Shown here one piece after another: positions 11,701 through 24,100 of a DNA stretch of 64,000 bases. A program made the position numbers and the translations under genes. Under the pieces are notes generated by a model. It was not told the DNA's origin. It worked only from the letters and a program-made list of their open reading frames with translations, and did not search any database. Source of the DNA: Cheilinus undulatus (taxonomy: Eukaryota > Chordata > Actinopteri > Labriformes > Labridae). Where the stretch lies: NCBI RefSeq assembly GCF_018320785.1, contig NC_054881.1:20522275-20586274 (forward strand). The letters run 5' to 3'. Each line of letters opens with the position of its first letter. Positions within the stretch are counted from its first letter, which is position 1.

Positions 11701-12029
11701 GTGCAGCAGCTTCAATCTGAACTTCAGCCAGACAAAGGGAGTAAGCTGAGCTGAAAGATGAGCTCCTTGTTCTTATTTGGAAAAAACACATAAAACATGA
11801 GTGAGCTATGGATAAGAAAAGACATTAATTTACTTAAAAGATCAAGTAGAAAAGGAGGAGAGGGATCACAGCCATAGGCTGATTTCATCACATGTCAGAT
11901 TTGTGTACGTAAAAAGAAATAGATAAGTCTGTTGTTTTCCTTTTTATTAATCCAAGGCTTCATGTAAGCTACACCATGGTTCATAAACTTGCTCACACTG
12001 GTTCATGCTGTGATGATTGCGATTGTCTT
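11701..12029. other. Non-coding, no recognised feature
   Basis: No coding or repeat signal recognised. Confidence 0.3.
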
Positions 12030-12400
12030 AGTCTCTGCTGCCAAGGTAGACGTCCACAGGCCAAGTTGGGGCCACTGCTGAGAATTGATTTACAAACTTA
12101 TCCATCAAGTTAAACATGTAAGAGATCAATAAATTACGCTGCCAAGGTAGGTGAACTGCTCTACAACTTCCACGCTCTCACCATTCACAGACAGAATTCA
12201 ATGGCAGCATCCAAGGTGTCCCCGAATGCCTGAATCTTTGTTTTGGCCTAGGAGATGTGCATTCCCAGCACTCCAGCATCCTCACTCAGCAAGTTATGAG
12301 CTTGCACAAGGACATATATGTACAGTCTGCAAAGATCACAGCGTTGTCAGCAACGTCAACAAATAACAAATAACAAATATAGTCTTGCACTAACATGGCT
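12030..12400 (-). mobile_element. LINE reverse-transcriptase fragment
   Basis: The minus strand contains, in order, DNAVIFAD (the region of the RT motif with ADD), then AKTKIQAFGDTLDAA, then VNGESVEVVEQFTYLGSVI. The last is a strong match to the palm/thumb block FTYLGS of RTE/Nimb-like non-LTR retrotransposons. Stops and frameshifts separate the pieces, so it is a dead 5'-truncated copy. The exact clade is not decided. Confidence 0.7.
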
Positions 12401-14743
12401 GACCCACAATAAAATAGAATCACCCCTTAGGAGGGCCCTTTAACTGACTCCAGTAAGGAGTTTGTGCCACACAAGAACCGGTCTAAAGGCAATGGGACAC
12501 CTATAGAAACCAAAAGAGTGGTGCTAGTGCTAGAATAGGCACTGAAGCAGCTCTGGAATTGGCCTGGTGGAAAACAGGTTTAATGGATATAAAAAATCAA
12601 CGAGTTCCTAAATAAAGACAAACACTGTGCAAAATAACTAAATAAAAAGAATTAAATGACAATGGAGTCAAAAGAACTATAACTTGACTGATTCTTTTAC
12701 AAAGAGACACAAAATGCCTCAAAACTTCAAATGTGTGACTCTTTGTTTCTTGTAAAATGGGTGTGGGACATTTAATATGTCTGTGCCAGGCGGTCTTTTG
12801 TCTAAAATCTGCCTCTTAAAATGACCTGTCTTCATAGATCTAATAATGCATAAATAAATAGGTATATTAGGGTATAGTTAAATAGTTCCCCTCATTATTT
12901 TGACTGCTTGCTGAGGATTTGGTAAAGCAGTGTAAAAGCTGTGCCAGATCTCCATGGCATCATAGCTGGATGTTATATTTTATAGTCTGCCTTCTATCCG
13001 ACTGCCCCTGTTTCTGCCAGCTTTCTCAGACACGCCTCCATGATCTCACTGCCCACAGGACTGCAAGACGTCTGTATGCGTCTGTCTGTGAAATCTTTTC
13101 TAAATGAAGAAACAACAGAAACCTAAGCAGGCACATGGAAAAGATATAAAAGAATGTATTTTAGTGGACCCAGCTGGATTAAGACTCAGCTGCTCTTGGC
13201 TTCTTACATAATCCTGAAATCATATCAGGTTACATTTTGTATTAAAGGACGTTATGCACATTTTACCTTAAATGGAAACTATTTACCCAAACCATTGTGA
13301 GAACACTTATAAATTAAAAAAAAAGAATAATTCTACACCCTCCGTCCCTCCGTTAATGCAGCCACACTGTAGCAGTTTGCACATTTCCTGCAGTGACAGC
13401 CAGGAAATCCGAGCACAGCAGCCCAAATGTGCCTTTTTCCAGCACAGTTCTCCAGTTTTACATAAATCTGGTGGTACCCAGAATATTTTCATACAAAGAC
13501 AAATGGGGGCGACAACCACATCAACTGCAGCTCAGTTTCTCTTGTCTTTAGCATGTCAAGATTTGAAACCAGTCATTTGAATCCACTTTTTCATCTCAGT
13601 GGATCAACCCTCAATTTCTCTTTTGAGTGACAGCTCACTTTAACTCTGTTGCAAAAATAACTCAGACTGTATACATTTATTTTTGGATATTTAAATGAAC
13701 TAATACTCAAGTGTAAGGGGTAAGACAAAATATGACACAATATATATGATTGACTTGACTCATGAAACTCAGAAAATTGTTACTTCAATGAAAAAATATC
13801 CACTGTCTTGTGGTTATTCACCTCTGTAAGGTATTGATCTTTGGCATCAGACGTCACACGGTCTGTTCAATCTGGTCCTGCCGATACCTGAGTGGCTAAA
13901 GGGGCATGCCATTCAGTAGATGCTAGTGCGAAGGAAGAACTCCTGTCCCTATAGTAGTCAATGTAGTGCACATTTTGTCCAAAGAAAGTTGAAAATAAAA
14001 GAGTACTTGTAAATGCCTCTTTTTGAGTCTGATGAACGTATTTTGATTTCTAAATGAAACATTCAACAGATTTTTTCGTGTGGTCAGCTATGTAGGCATC
14101 AAGGCTTTTGTTGAAGGAGCATGGAGATTTGCTCATCTGGTCAATGAGTTTTGTGGACTTGGAGATGGCTCCCGACTAATTTCAAAGAAAATAATCAAAT
14201 CAGAGCTGTTAACAATAGAAATCAGACATATAATGCTTGATAAATTTCTTTGATTTAATGTATTTTCATTCATAAAAATATACAGACTAGAATGTATAAA
14301 ACACATGAGGAAGTTGCCCAGCCAAAGGACTTTGTGCTGTTTAAACTCTGAGTTGAATCAGAAGGTTTTACATCAGCCGGGGGCTAAAATGCAAGTTTAT
14401 AAAACTTATTTGCACATCAAAACATTTTTATCAGTCAGTCTGATTGAATAAAGGAGAAAACAGAGAAAAGTGCATAAACTGCTGAGCTCCAATAGCATTT
14501 TAATTACCAAAGCTGTGCTTGCTACAATAAAAAAATCATTATCCAGACTGAAAAACAGTCGTAGTTCATAACAAACCATTTATGAGGCACTTGTTGAGGA
14601 AAACAGACTTAACTGCAGACTCATGAGTCAAAACAAAGCAGTCACTTTAACTCTCACTCTGCTCTGACACAGAAGGAAAGCTTTAATGTCTCCACCCTGA
14701 GCTTTTGTCCTCCATGTAATGTTTTACTTCCTGTAGGTCCTCA
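12401..14743. other. Intergenic region including the antxr1 3' UTR
   Basis: antxr1 ends at 14744 on the minus strand, so its 3' UTR occupies some of this stretch. I could not fix a polyadenylation signal. A 102-codon frame at 13272-13580 has no family resemblance and overlaps another open frame on the opposite strand, so it is treated as chance. Confidence 0.35.
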
Positions 14744-15121
14744 TCAGTGGTTGTCCTGATTTGGGCGTGGAGGAGGGCGTGACGGAGGAGGAGCTCTACA
14801 TGGAGCTGGACCCTGAGGTGGAGGCGGCAGGGAGACAGTTGGAGAGGAAGGTGCGTGGATTGGACTCGTGTTGGTTGGGGGCAGTGATCTGTTTGGAGGT
14901 GGAGTATACATGGGTGGGCTGGTGGAGGATGGTGGAGGAGTGGAGGGCAGAGGGGGGAGTGTTGAGGTTGGCGAAGGTGGTAGATTGTAGAGGTTGCTGT
15001 CATTTGATGGGCGGCGCTGGTAGCAGTGGGGTAAGGTGTAGACAGGTGTGGAGGGGTGGTTGTAGATGGGGTAGCGAGGGGTAGGGTAGGATTTACTTCG
15101 AGTGAAGGTTATACAACGGCC
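14744..15121 (-). CDS. antxr1: antxr1 coding exon 18 (proline-rich tail, stop)
   Basis: The acceptor CCACAG precedes GGCCGT. The exon encodes GRCITFTR, then a Tyr/Pro/Ser-rich region and many PPP runs, ending [15 protein letters not shown] and TGA at 14744-14746. Such proline runs are typical of the long ANTXR1 isoform and suggest SH3- or WW-type partners. The first residues continue in frame from exon 17. Confidence 0.9.
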   Translation of the reverse strand, partial: GRCITFTRSKSYPTPRYPIYNHPSTPVYTLPHCYQRRPSNDSNLYNLPPSPTSTLPPLPSTPPPSSTSPPMYTPPPNRSLPPTNTSPIHAPSSPTVSLPPPPQGPAPCRAPPPSRPPPRPNQDNH

Positions 15122-18100
15122 CTGTGGTAAAGAAAAGCACAGTGGTTTGATTCCAAAGTAGTTAGCACAGACAAAAAGAGAATGTTTTGAACATGAACCA
15201 CTGCTTACTGTTTTCTCTTTTTCTGCCATTGTAGATATCTAACATGAAACCAGTTTGTCTTTGACGCACCAGAACAGCTGTTTTATGGCGCCATAATAAA
15301 CTAACTCTGTAAAGGAAACTGCTCAGGAGGAAAAGAAACTCATTACTCCCCCATATTTTGTAGGAAATAAATTTTGCTCCAGGCTCCTGCCTTGGCTGGT
15401 GTATTTGTTGATACCATCATAATTCAGGCTTACCCGGAGGTATTTTAGAGACTGGTGTCCATACACTTCCTCTTGTTTATGAGGCTTGTTTCATGTATAA
15501 AAGATCTGTACAGGCAAGAAACTTGGGTGTATTTAATAAAACCTTTAGACCTAAACATTGATTGGCAGCTGTGGACGGTTGCAGCTCTTAACAGATGCAA
15601 AAAAGGAAATTCCTCTGTTAGGAAGAACTCCTGCCTGCCCAGCCGCTCTGACGCTGTGAGCTCAAGCAGACAGGCAGCATCCATGTCTAATGACTTCAGC
15701 AGACGTGAGCATTCCTCCAGACAATACTGAAGCTATTTGTACCTTTGTCTACTCTCTGTGCCTCTTGAGAGTTTCCTTAAAATCCTCTTTTCTAATGTTT
15801 GAATAAGTTTTTATATGTTGAAATAGTTGAAATAGTTGAAATAAATGTAGACTGATAAAAATCTTCAATATCTGCTGGTCAAACCTCAACATGTGCTGCA
15901 TTTACACCAACCCTTTTGTTTCAGTTCGGTATAGGATGCATTTCTTTGCATTTCCACCATCAAAAGTTGGAAAAGGCACCAAAATAACCAATCCATGATG
16001 TCCAACTTTTTTGGCACCCCTCTGTTGGGGCAGCATGTATACAGATCCACCCATCAGACCCTAAAGGACCCCCCTTGACTGGTCAATAGAATCATCATGT
16101 CTCATGTGGTACAGGTAGAAAGACAATGTGCTAGTGCACATTGAAAAGAAGATCATTGGGATTAAACAGTTATTGGAAAACATGCCATGTGCTCGATTTT
16201 TAATGGGTTTTGTCATGTGCCATAAATGTTGCAGTGTCTCTCTGTGTTTTGGCAAAGAGTGTACATCACCAATACTTCATTGAAATGTTGTAAAATCAGC
16301 AAGTTTTGATAAATGTGATCTAAATATCAAGTAAAATAATTACTGTTATCATTTTTTGCCATAATCAAGCAACTCTACAATGCACTATTTTTATCCTATG
16401 AATTTCAAGAGAGAAATATCAGGGCTGTTTTTTGTAATTTGCAAACATGCCAGTTTGTAGTTCTGCACCATGCATGACCTCGGAAGTGCAGACTTTTCTA
16501 AGGATCACTGGCAAAGAGGAAGTCCAAAGAGAACTGGATGGCGCCATCAGGAAGGATAAAGTGTTCCAGCTTGTCACCAAATGTTAAAGCTCTGCACTGA
16601 GTAGCACATCAACAATCATTGCAGCTAGTATGGGATGAGAGCAATTTGCATTGATGTTGCCAGAAACTCTGCCTGGGACTTTGTGATATTATTACATTGC
16701 ATGAATTATGTGTGATACCAAATATTTGGTTATTCCACTGTGCAATAGAATTTCATGAACTTTACCTGAAGTAAACTCATGCAGTTAAAAAAATATATAG
16801 ATTTTTGGGTGATACCAGAATAAAGCGAATTACAATAATCGAGAATAGTCAAAATGCAAGCATGAAAAACTTTTTCGAGGTCTGGAAGGGAGAGAAAATG
16901 TTTGCATTGTTTTGGATCTGGAGAAAACAGGATTTGAGTGACCTTGATTATTTAAGTGTTGTAGTTGAGCTCTTAGTCAAAAAATACACCAGAATTGCAG
17001 GCAAGGTTTTTCAGACATGCTGACAAGTTGCTGAGATTATTTCTGAAGGTGGTGGTGAGAGAAGGGGGGCAAATAAAAGGACTTCTGATCGTGTTTCATT
17101 GAGCTGGAGGGAGTCTTCAGACATCAAACATTTAATGTCTGAGAGACAGGCCGTAACACAAGAAGACAATTCATAGGGTTAGCTACCAGTCAGGGGGACT
17201 TATAGTTGGGTGTCATCAACATAAAAATGAAATTTAACACTATAATTAAAAAAAAGGCAACCAGAAGAAGCATTTATAACTATAATATCAAGCCAAACTG
17301 GGAGGGGTCCTCTGTATAAATCCCTTTTTATTAAAAGTATTTGGCCCAGCATAGACAGCACCATACTGCTATGTTGCTGTCTGTGCTGGGCCAGACCGGC
17401 TTGCATGATAGTCACCTACAGAACAACAATTCAGCAACTACTAACATCAGAAATAGAAATTTAAAAACTTTATGACCACTCAGGAGTTCAGGAATCTTCC
17501 TTTAGTTCCTGATGGCCACCTCACCCCTGATCATGGAGTCAAGTTTTTGGAGTCGTTAAAGTGTTAGCTCTGAACTCTTACTACTGTCTCATTAGAGACT
17601 GAAATAGTTGTTAAATAACTTCTACAAAGCTCACGTGATCAATGCACAGCTTGTTTGTTTTGCAAAAAAGTTAGTTTTTCAAAGTTTTGTGATGACTTAT
17701 TGTTGCATCGATTATTTCTTATATTCCATATCTGAAACATGATGCTGTTTAATGACTCCATAGATGATTTAATTGAATCACACCCTGCCCATTTCTTATT
17801 TTGCTATTCCAGCTTGTGGATATGTCTCACCTTGTCTCCAGGATGAGGTCGCATCACAGACACTCGGTCGTAGCCTTTTCTCAGAAATACACACAGAGCA
17901 TCCAGTTTACCCTGAAGAAATATGAATAAAATGGTATCATATCCTCAGTAATATCCTCATAGATCCTGATGACAACCAGAACCCTGAAATAAATTTTGTG
18001 AACCACAGCAAAAACAATCAAGTTATCTAACGAGGAGATTTATTCAGCCTGGATTTGGTATGGAGTCAGACAAACAAAGAGAGTATTTTGTCAGTAATAA

Positions 18101-21100
18101 CAGCCGCTCAGCAGATCCCATATTCAGAGGTTAGTTCAGTTCATGTCTGCTTCTTATTACCGCCGCTCCAGCTGACTTATGTGTTCAGATACTAATATTT
18201 ATTAACTATTTCCTGGAAACATATCATTCTCTAGAACACTAAAAATGACACATTTTTTAAGCTATTGTTATGGACCCTGCTGTCAGGAAGAGGTTTTAAA
18301 TGTCAGAGCATCTGGAATCAGCATCATACTGCTCATACGTAACACATGTTGAAATTATGTAAAATACAATTGATGACAGAAATACGTTCCCTTTACAGCT
18401 GGAATAAAGTGTGAATGAAATGAATGAAAGTGAAGTTATTTTAATAGAATCCAAAATCTGAAGTGAATTAACTTAAGAGGAATAAAAAATCACCTTAATA
18501 GGAGAGTACCACTTCTGTGGCCTGGCTGACTTGTGCATGTGGTAATAAGGCCGTGGTGGGTTGTATTCGAACTCCTCCGCTGGTATCACAACTCGAGCAT
18601 TTTTAGCCTTTTCCAGTTTAGCTCCCTCCTCTGTTGAGCCTTTATCTCCCCATCGAACCTGAAACAGAAACAGAGGCCGTCAGTCCCTTGCTGCAATCAG
18701 TGACAAAAGGAGCCTTTCAGTTGTTTAGATTTAGTTACATTAGCTGCAGCTGTGTTTATGGTGTTTCTAGCCATGTTAGCATTGTGGAGCCAATGTTGAT
18801 CTGTTGGCAGGTCCTTGGGATTCAACTGAAACAGCTCAATAAATGTTGGATCAATTGTGATGAAATTTAGTCTAAACCTTTATTGTTCCCAGAGGATTAA
18901 TTTTAACTACATTCCTTTACTTTTACTGACAAGTTTTAAGCAGTGAAATATAAAACTCTGAACAATTCTTTGGTTTATGACAAAAACTTGCTGAAACAAA
19001 TATATCATTTTCACCACACTCTGCTGCTTTTGTACTTTTTATAGGCACAAACAATATGTAGATTTTTTGCACTGAAATGTCTACCTTATGTATAAAAAAC
19101 GACAACTCTTATGTTGTATATTTTTTTGGCTGGTTGTAAGATTCCATTTCTTGTCACAGTGGCCACCACTGTTTACATCTTTCAGCCCTTTGTCACAAAA
19201 ACTTTATTTTAACATATCAGCAAAGTGGAGAAGGCTGAACAAACTCAATCAATATATGCCCATCTTTCATGAACAAAGGACAGACAAAGAAAGTTTTAGT
19301 TGGGAATTTTTGTAGTAATGCCATAATTTATTTAGATCTGATATGTAGATACATCTAAAGTTATTTTAGAATAAAATCCACAATGTTTAGAACAATCACA
19401 AAATCAGGCGTTTGCGGACTGTGAACAAAAGGGAGTAAGCAGACCCAAAATGGGCATGATTATATAGTAGTGTGATGCATAAGCAGATAAACATGTCAAA
19501 CACTGCACATGTGTTATATCTGTACTATGTTACCATTGTCACAGCTGCTGTTAAAATGAGCCTGCTTAATTGGAGCATTTAGTTCAAAACTAAGAATGGT
19601 TAATTAGAGTTTCTATAAAGACTCTTAGACAAATTACACTCCTACTTTTTTGTAATCAGTAGGGGTGTGACGAAATCTTGTGAGATCAAAACGTTACGAG
19701 ACATCTCGTGACATTGTATTCTCACATACTGTGCAGACATCAGGAACAGCACCTCTCCTGACAGAATGCAATACCAAACTGGAAGTTAAAAAATAAAAAA
19801 AAAATCACAAAGATGCCCTGGACACTTTAAAATTGTTGGTTTGACAGCTTATGAAGCCATGGAGCTGATCCGTGACGCGCACTGCTTGGGGCCGCACATG
19901 ATCCACCATTGCGTAATAAGTTCATTATAACGCTGCAAAATGATGAAATGCTGCTGCTGGAAACCTGTGCAGTCTCTGTGAGGAGAATACAGCGTTTATT
20001 TAGTTCGTGTATGCGTGCAGATTACTCAAAGTGCCAGTATCTGTGACTTTGTAACTTTGATTCAGTCGCTGCTTCGTCATGTCTCCTTCTCATCTCACCG
20101 TCTGCCAGTCACACATCCATCCGCTCTTGGCTGTGCGTATCATCAACCAGAAACTTAACACGAGTAGTGCAACAGGCCGTTATATACAGCAGTGCTAAAC
20201 TTAGCAAAACAAACTATGTTTGAGCACCACAGAGTCCACTGTTAGCTCCAAAAACCAAAGTTATAGTCCCAGTTAAACGCACTCTGGTAGTTGTCCGACA
20301 GCAGGCAGAGCAGAAACACACACTCGCTCACCAAAGCACACACATTAACACAAATGTCATATGAGAAAAAAAGGCCACAAAATGCTAAAACAATCGATTT
20401 CTCGAAATTATTGTAAAAACAAACATGTTTTTGACAGAAATATTTCTTTTGAGTATTTCAAATATGGATGTCCTTAAAGAGGATGAGAAATAGTTTGATT
20501 TTACTTACGCAGCTCTTTATATCACAGTCTGTTGTAAACTGATTTAAAGTACTTTCAAAATAATCTAAATGCTTTTATCATTATTGTGATTGTAGCAATG
20601 AGTGCATAATTTAAAGATGTGGTAGACTATTAAAATGAAAGGTCTGATCTGAAGAGCATTAAAATGTACAGTTTGAGTCAGAGTTTGACAAAACAAACTA
20701 CTGTGCATAAGTATTGATAGCTTATTCAGAACAAGGCCGTTTTAGAGTTAGCTTAAACATTTAAGGATAGACTTTAAATGTTTTCTGCTCATGTATTATT
20801 TTTCCAAAACCTAAAATCTTGTCTCGTGAGCCCAAATCTCATCTCATCTCGTGAGATAACCTCTCACCAAACACCTCTAGTAATCAGCAGATGATTCCAT
20901 CACCTTATTATGATCTTGTTTAAATTTGTACTCATGCCTCTGTATCTGCATAAAATGATTGTAACAGTTGTGAATCATGTCAACTTTGCTACGACTGTCT
21001 ACACAATGAATGCATACAAAGTGTTAAATTTTCATCGTACAACCATGTTTGTAGCTTATCTACAGGGGGCATTCATTCAACCAAAATCATCTGAAATCCA

Positions 21101-24100
21101 CAATAGAACAGTATTTGAAGCCATTACCTCAAAGTTGAGTTGTGTCAGTTTTTTCACAGAGCTTTAGATGTTTTTCTTCCTAAACCCCAGACAGTACTTT
21201 AGTAATTACTTCTGAACCTGTTCTTGATTTGGCTTGAAAAAAAAAAATCAAACTCAGCAAGGGACCCATTTCACCAATTTGTTTATCTCATGAAAGAGAA
21301 ATATCTTAGTGGAAAAAACACAGTTTTTGTTGCTCAATGAGCCACTTGTATTGCTAAGCTAAACGTCAAAGACTATCCATCAGATCACAGAGCGTACCCG
21401 GCTCTGTCAAAACAACCATGAAAGTTCATTTCTTAGTTTTACTCCCTCACAGCTGCCTCAGACGAGCCATGAAGGCTTTAACTTGGCAGAGAAAGCACTT
21501 AAATGAGCTGTGCATATTTTCCACTGCTCTCTTTGGAAGCTGCACAGCTTTAATGCTTCGAGTTCAAACTGAACCGTCGGTCTGTGAAGCTCTTCACACT
21601 GAGAGGGGGACTTAAGTCTGCTTGACCTTATGGGTCTGAGATAACAAACAAATCTGGTCTCTCTTGACCTGCAGACGGTCACCTCTTAGTCTTGTTCTTC
21701 ATGGCTTCCAGTGTAGCTAACAGTTAGCAGTAAAGTACTTCCTGCCGTGGCTCCTTTTAAGGTGACTGACCATTGCTTACATTGTTCACTACATTCTAAA
21801 AGACAGATTTTTAGCTGCTCTTACACGCAGATACCTTTCTTTAAGTAAACTAAATCACTGTTCTGTCAGGTGATTCTGGGGTTACATTACTGTTAATGCA
21901 TTATTTTGCAAGATGTTCCCTCCACACCATTTTTCTGCAGATAATCAGTAACTTATTTTAAATTCTGCATGAAAATACAAATATCTGTAGGGATCACATT
22001 TTGGTTTTGGAAAGGTTCTGTTTTCCATTTTTAGTTGGAGTCATATTCTCCCCTGGAGTTTCAGCAGGCATTGGCTGCATGCAGGGAAACACCATGCCAT
22101 TCACCCGAAACACTAACCATCACCAGTCATCACATGACAATTTTGCTCTTTTAAGCTTATTATTCCATATGAAGGATCCAGAAAACTAACAGAAAGTAAT
22201 ACAACAAAACCAGCCCACTTAACACAGATTAAATGAGGCGAAACTGAATGAGGCATTTCTCTCATAAACATGCTTTATAAGGGCCCAACAATATGCTATT
22301 TAGCAAAAATCTTTTGGGTTACTGGTTCATAAAAAATGGTAACTCAATTCAAGATGAAAAGTTGCGAAGGGGTTGTGATGAGTCATTCGTTCTAAGTGCT
22401 AGCTTTTGCGGGGCAGTTTCCTTTTTTCTATTTTTGGTTTTGAAGACATAAAAAAGGGGAAAATGATAACAAATGAAGAGTTGTGTGGGAGCTGAAAGAT
22501 CAGCTCTTATTGAGCTGAGATAGAAAGTCTGAATCTCTAAAACAAGCTGCATACTAAAGCTGTGGTTTTGTTTACAGCAGGTAATGCCACTTGACTTGAC
22601 AGCACAGTCTTTAATGTGCCCCAGCATGTGTCGACACAAATCCAGATGAAGGCACTCAAGACTACCTCTGTACACTGTTGGATATTAAATCGTTTTTAGT
22701 ACGCATTGAGGTGGATCCATACACAGCGTGAAGGATTACCTCTTGGTAGATGAATGCCCATGACAGATATAAATCTCTGTTAATGCATTGTCTAAATGGG
22801 GTAATGGCATCTGTATGCAGAGTCAGTAAATGCAGTCAGCCTCTAATCAAACTTAAAGCTGCTCTCAAATAAAATATAACAAAAACTTAAACATATAAAA
22901 CAGTTTAATCTTCAAGAGATCAACCTTATACCTTTATATCTGACATTTTTCTCCTCTTTTACAGCCACAAGGGCTAAAATCCAAGCTTTGGCCCAAATTA
23001 AAAAGAAAACCAGTCTTTTATGTAATCATAATAAACACGATCTCTCCTTGCATGACTCCACTGTGAACAAAGCAAACATCCTTGACTGAGTGTCTTCAAA
23101 CAGTTTAAGTCCTGGCTCCTACCAAGCATTTGGTAAATCTGCTGTTCTTGCAGTTTACTGTCCAACTGGCCTCGTCTTAACTCTCACTGGCTCTCCAAAC
23201 TAGTCACCACAACAAAGTGAGTCAGTGTCTTCCAGCAAAGACTTGCATACTCATCTCTTTTTAAGGAATGAGTCGTTTCCTGCTCTCCTTTGTTTTCCTG
23301 CTGTACTTGTGTTTGATCTAAATCCCATTTTTTGGCAAGTCCAGACAAAAGCTAGCCAAACGTTGGATTCTAGGATGCCACGTGTTTGAGTTATGTGTAC
23401 AGTATCTCAATCCATCAAATCCTGTTTTTACAGTAATGTATATGATATCTGGCCACTATTTCTTCTCTCTACCTCCATTCTCTTGATGCCTCCTACTCCA
23501 CGTCCTCCGTAGTATGAAGCATCCACTGTGGGCCAACGCTTCTTAGGAAAACCATCCTCATCATCCTGGGGCAAAAAGAAACAGTTCATGGCTAAAATGT
23601 GAAAGAAACTACTCAAAATTACAGCTTAAGTGCAGCCAAAGACTAAAACTTACAGAGATCTCCTCGTCTGGAGGCGGGGGTGGCTCATGAATGACCTGCA
23701 AACACAACTATAAGACTCAAAGGATTTCTGGCATTGTTGTTACATAACTTTAGACATTTATGTATATTACTATAAAAGAATCCAACACAGCTGTCGTACC
23801 ACGGTGCAGCAGAGAGGCCAGAACCACCAGAGCAGGGCGATGGTGAGCAGGAGCAGCAAGATGAGCAGAGCGATGGCTACAAATTTCCCATCGGACTGCA
23901 GAGGGTAAAAGATAAGAAAGATAGGGAGGGTGATCTGTTACAATTACTTTCTTGATCTGTTTTCACTGAGTCATGTTTTTGCACAAAAGAATAAAAGCAC
24001 CAAATTAAAAAAAACAAACACATTTAAACACTGATTTGAGTGAAGCAAATGCAAAAGTAATGCTGACTTTTAAGTGTGTTTGCATAGAGTTGATTTTGTT

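Noticed and set aside
13272..13580. 102-codon plus-strand frame
   Set aside because: No recognisable family, low complexity start (poly-K/N), and a competing open frame on the opposite strand.
14761..15084. 107-codon plus-strand frame
   Set aside because: It is the antisense shadow of the proline-rich last exon of antxr1, whose minus-strand frame is supported by splice sites and family similarity.
15445..15730. Overlapping 79- and 91-codon frames on opposite strands
   Set aside because: Both lie in an antxr1 intron with no splice phase match, family similarity or codon pattern.
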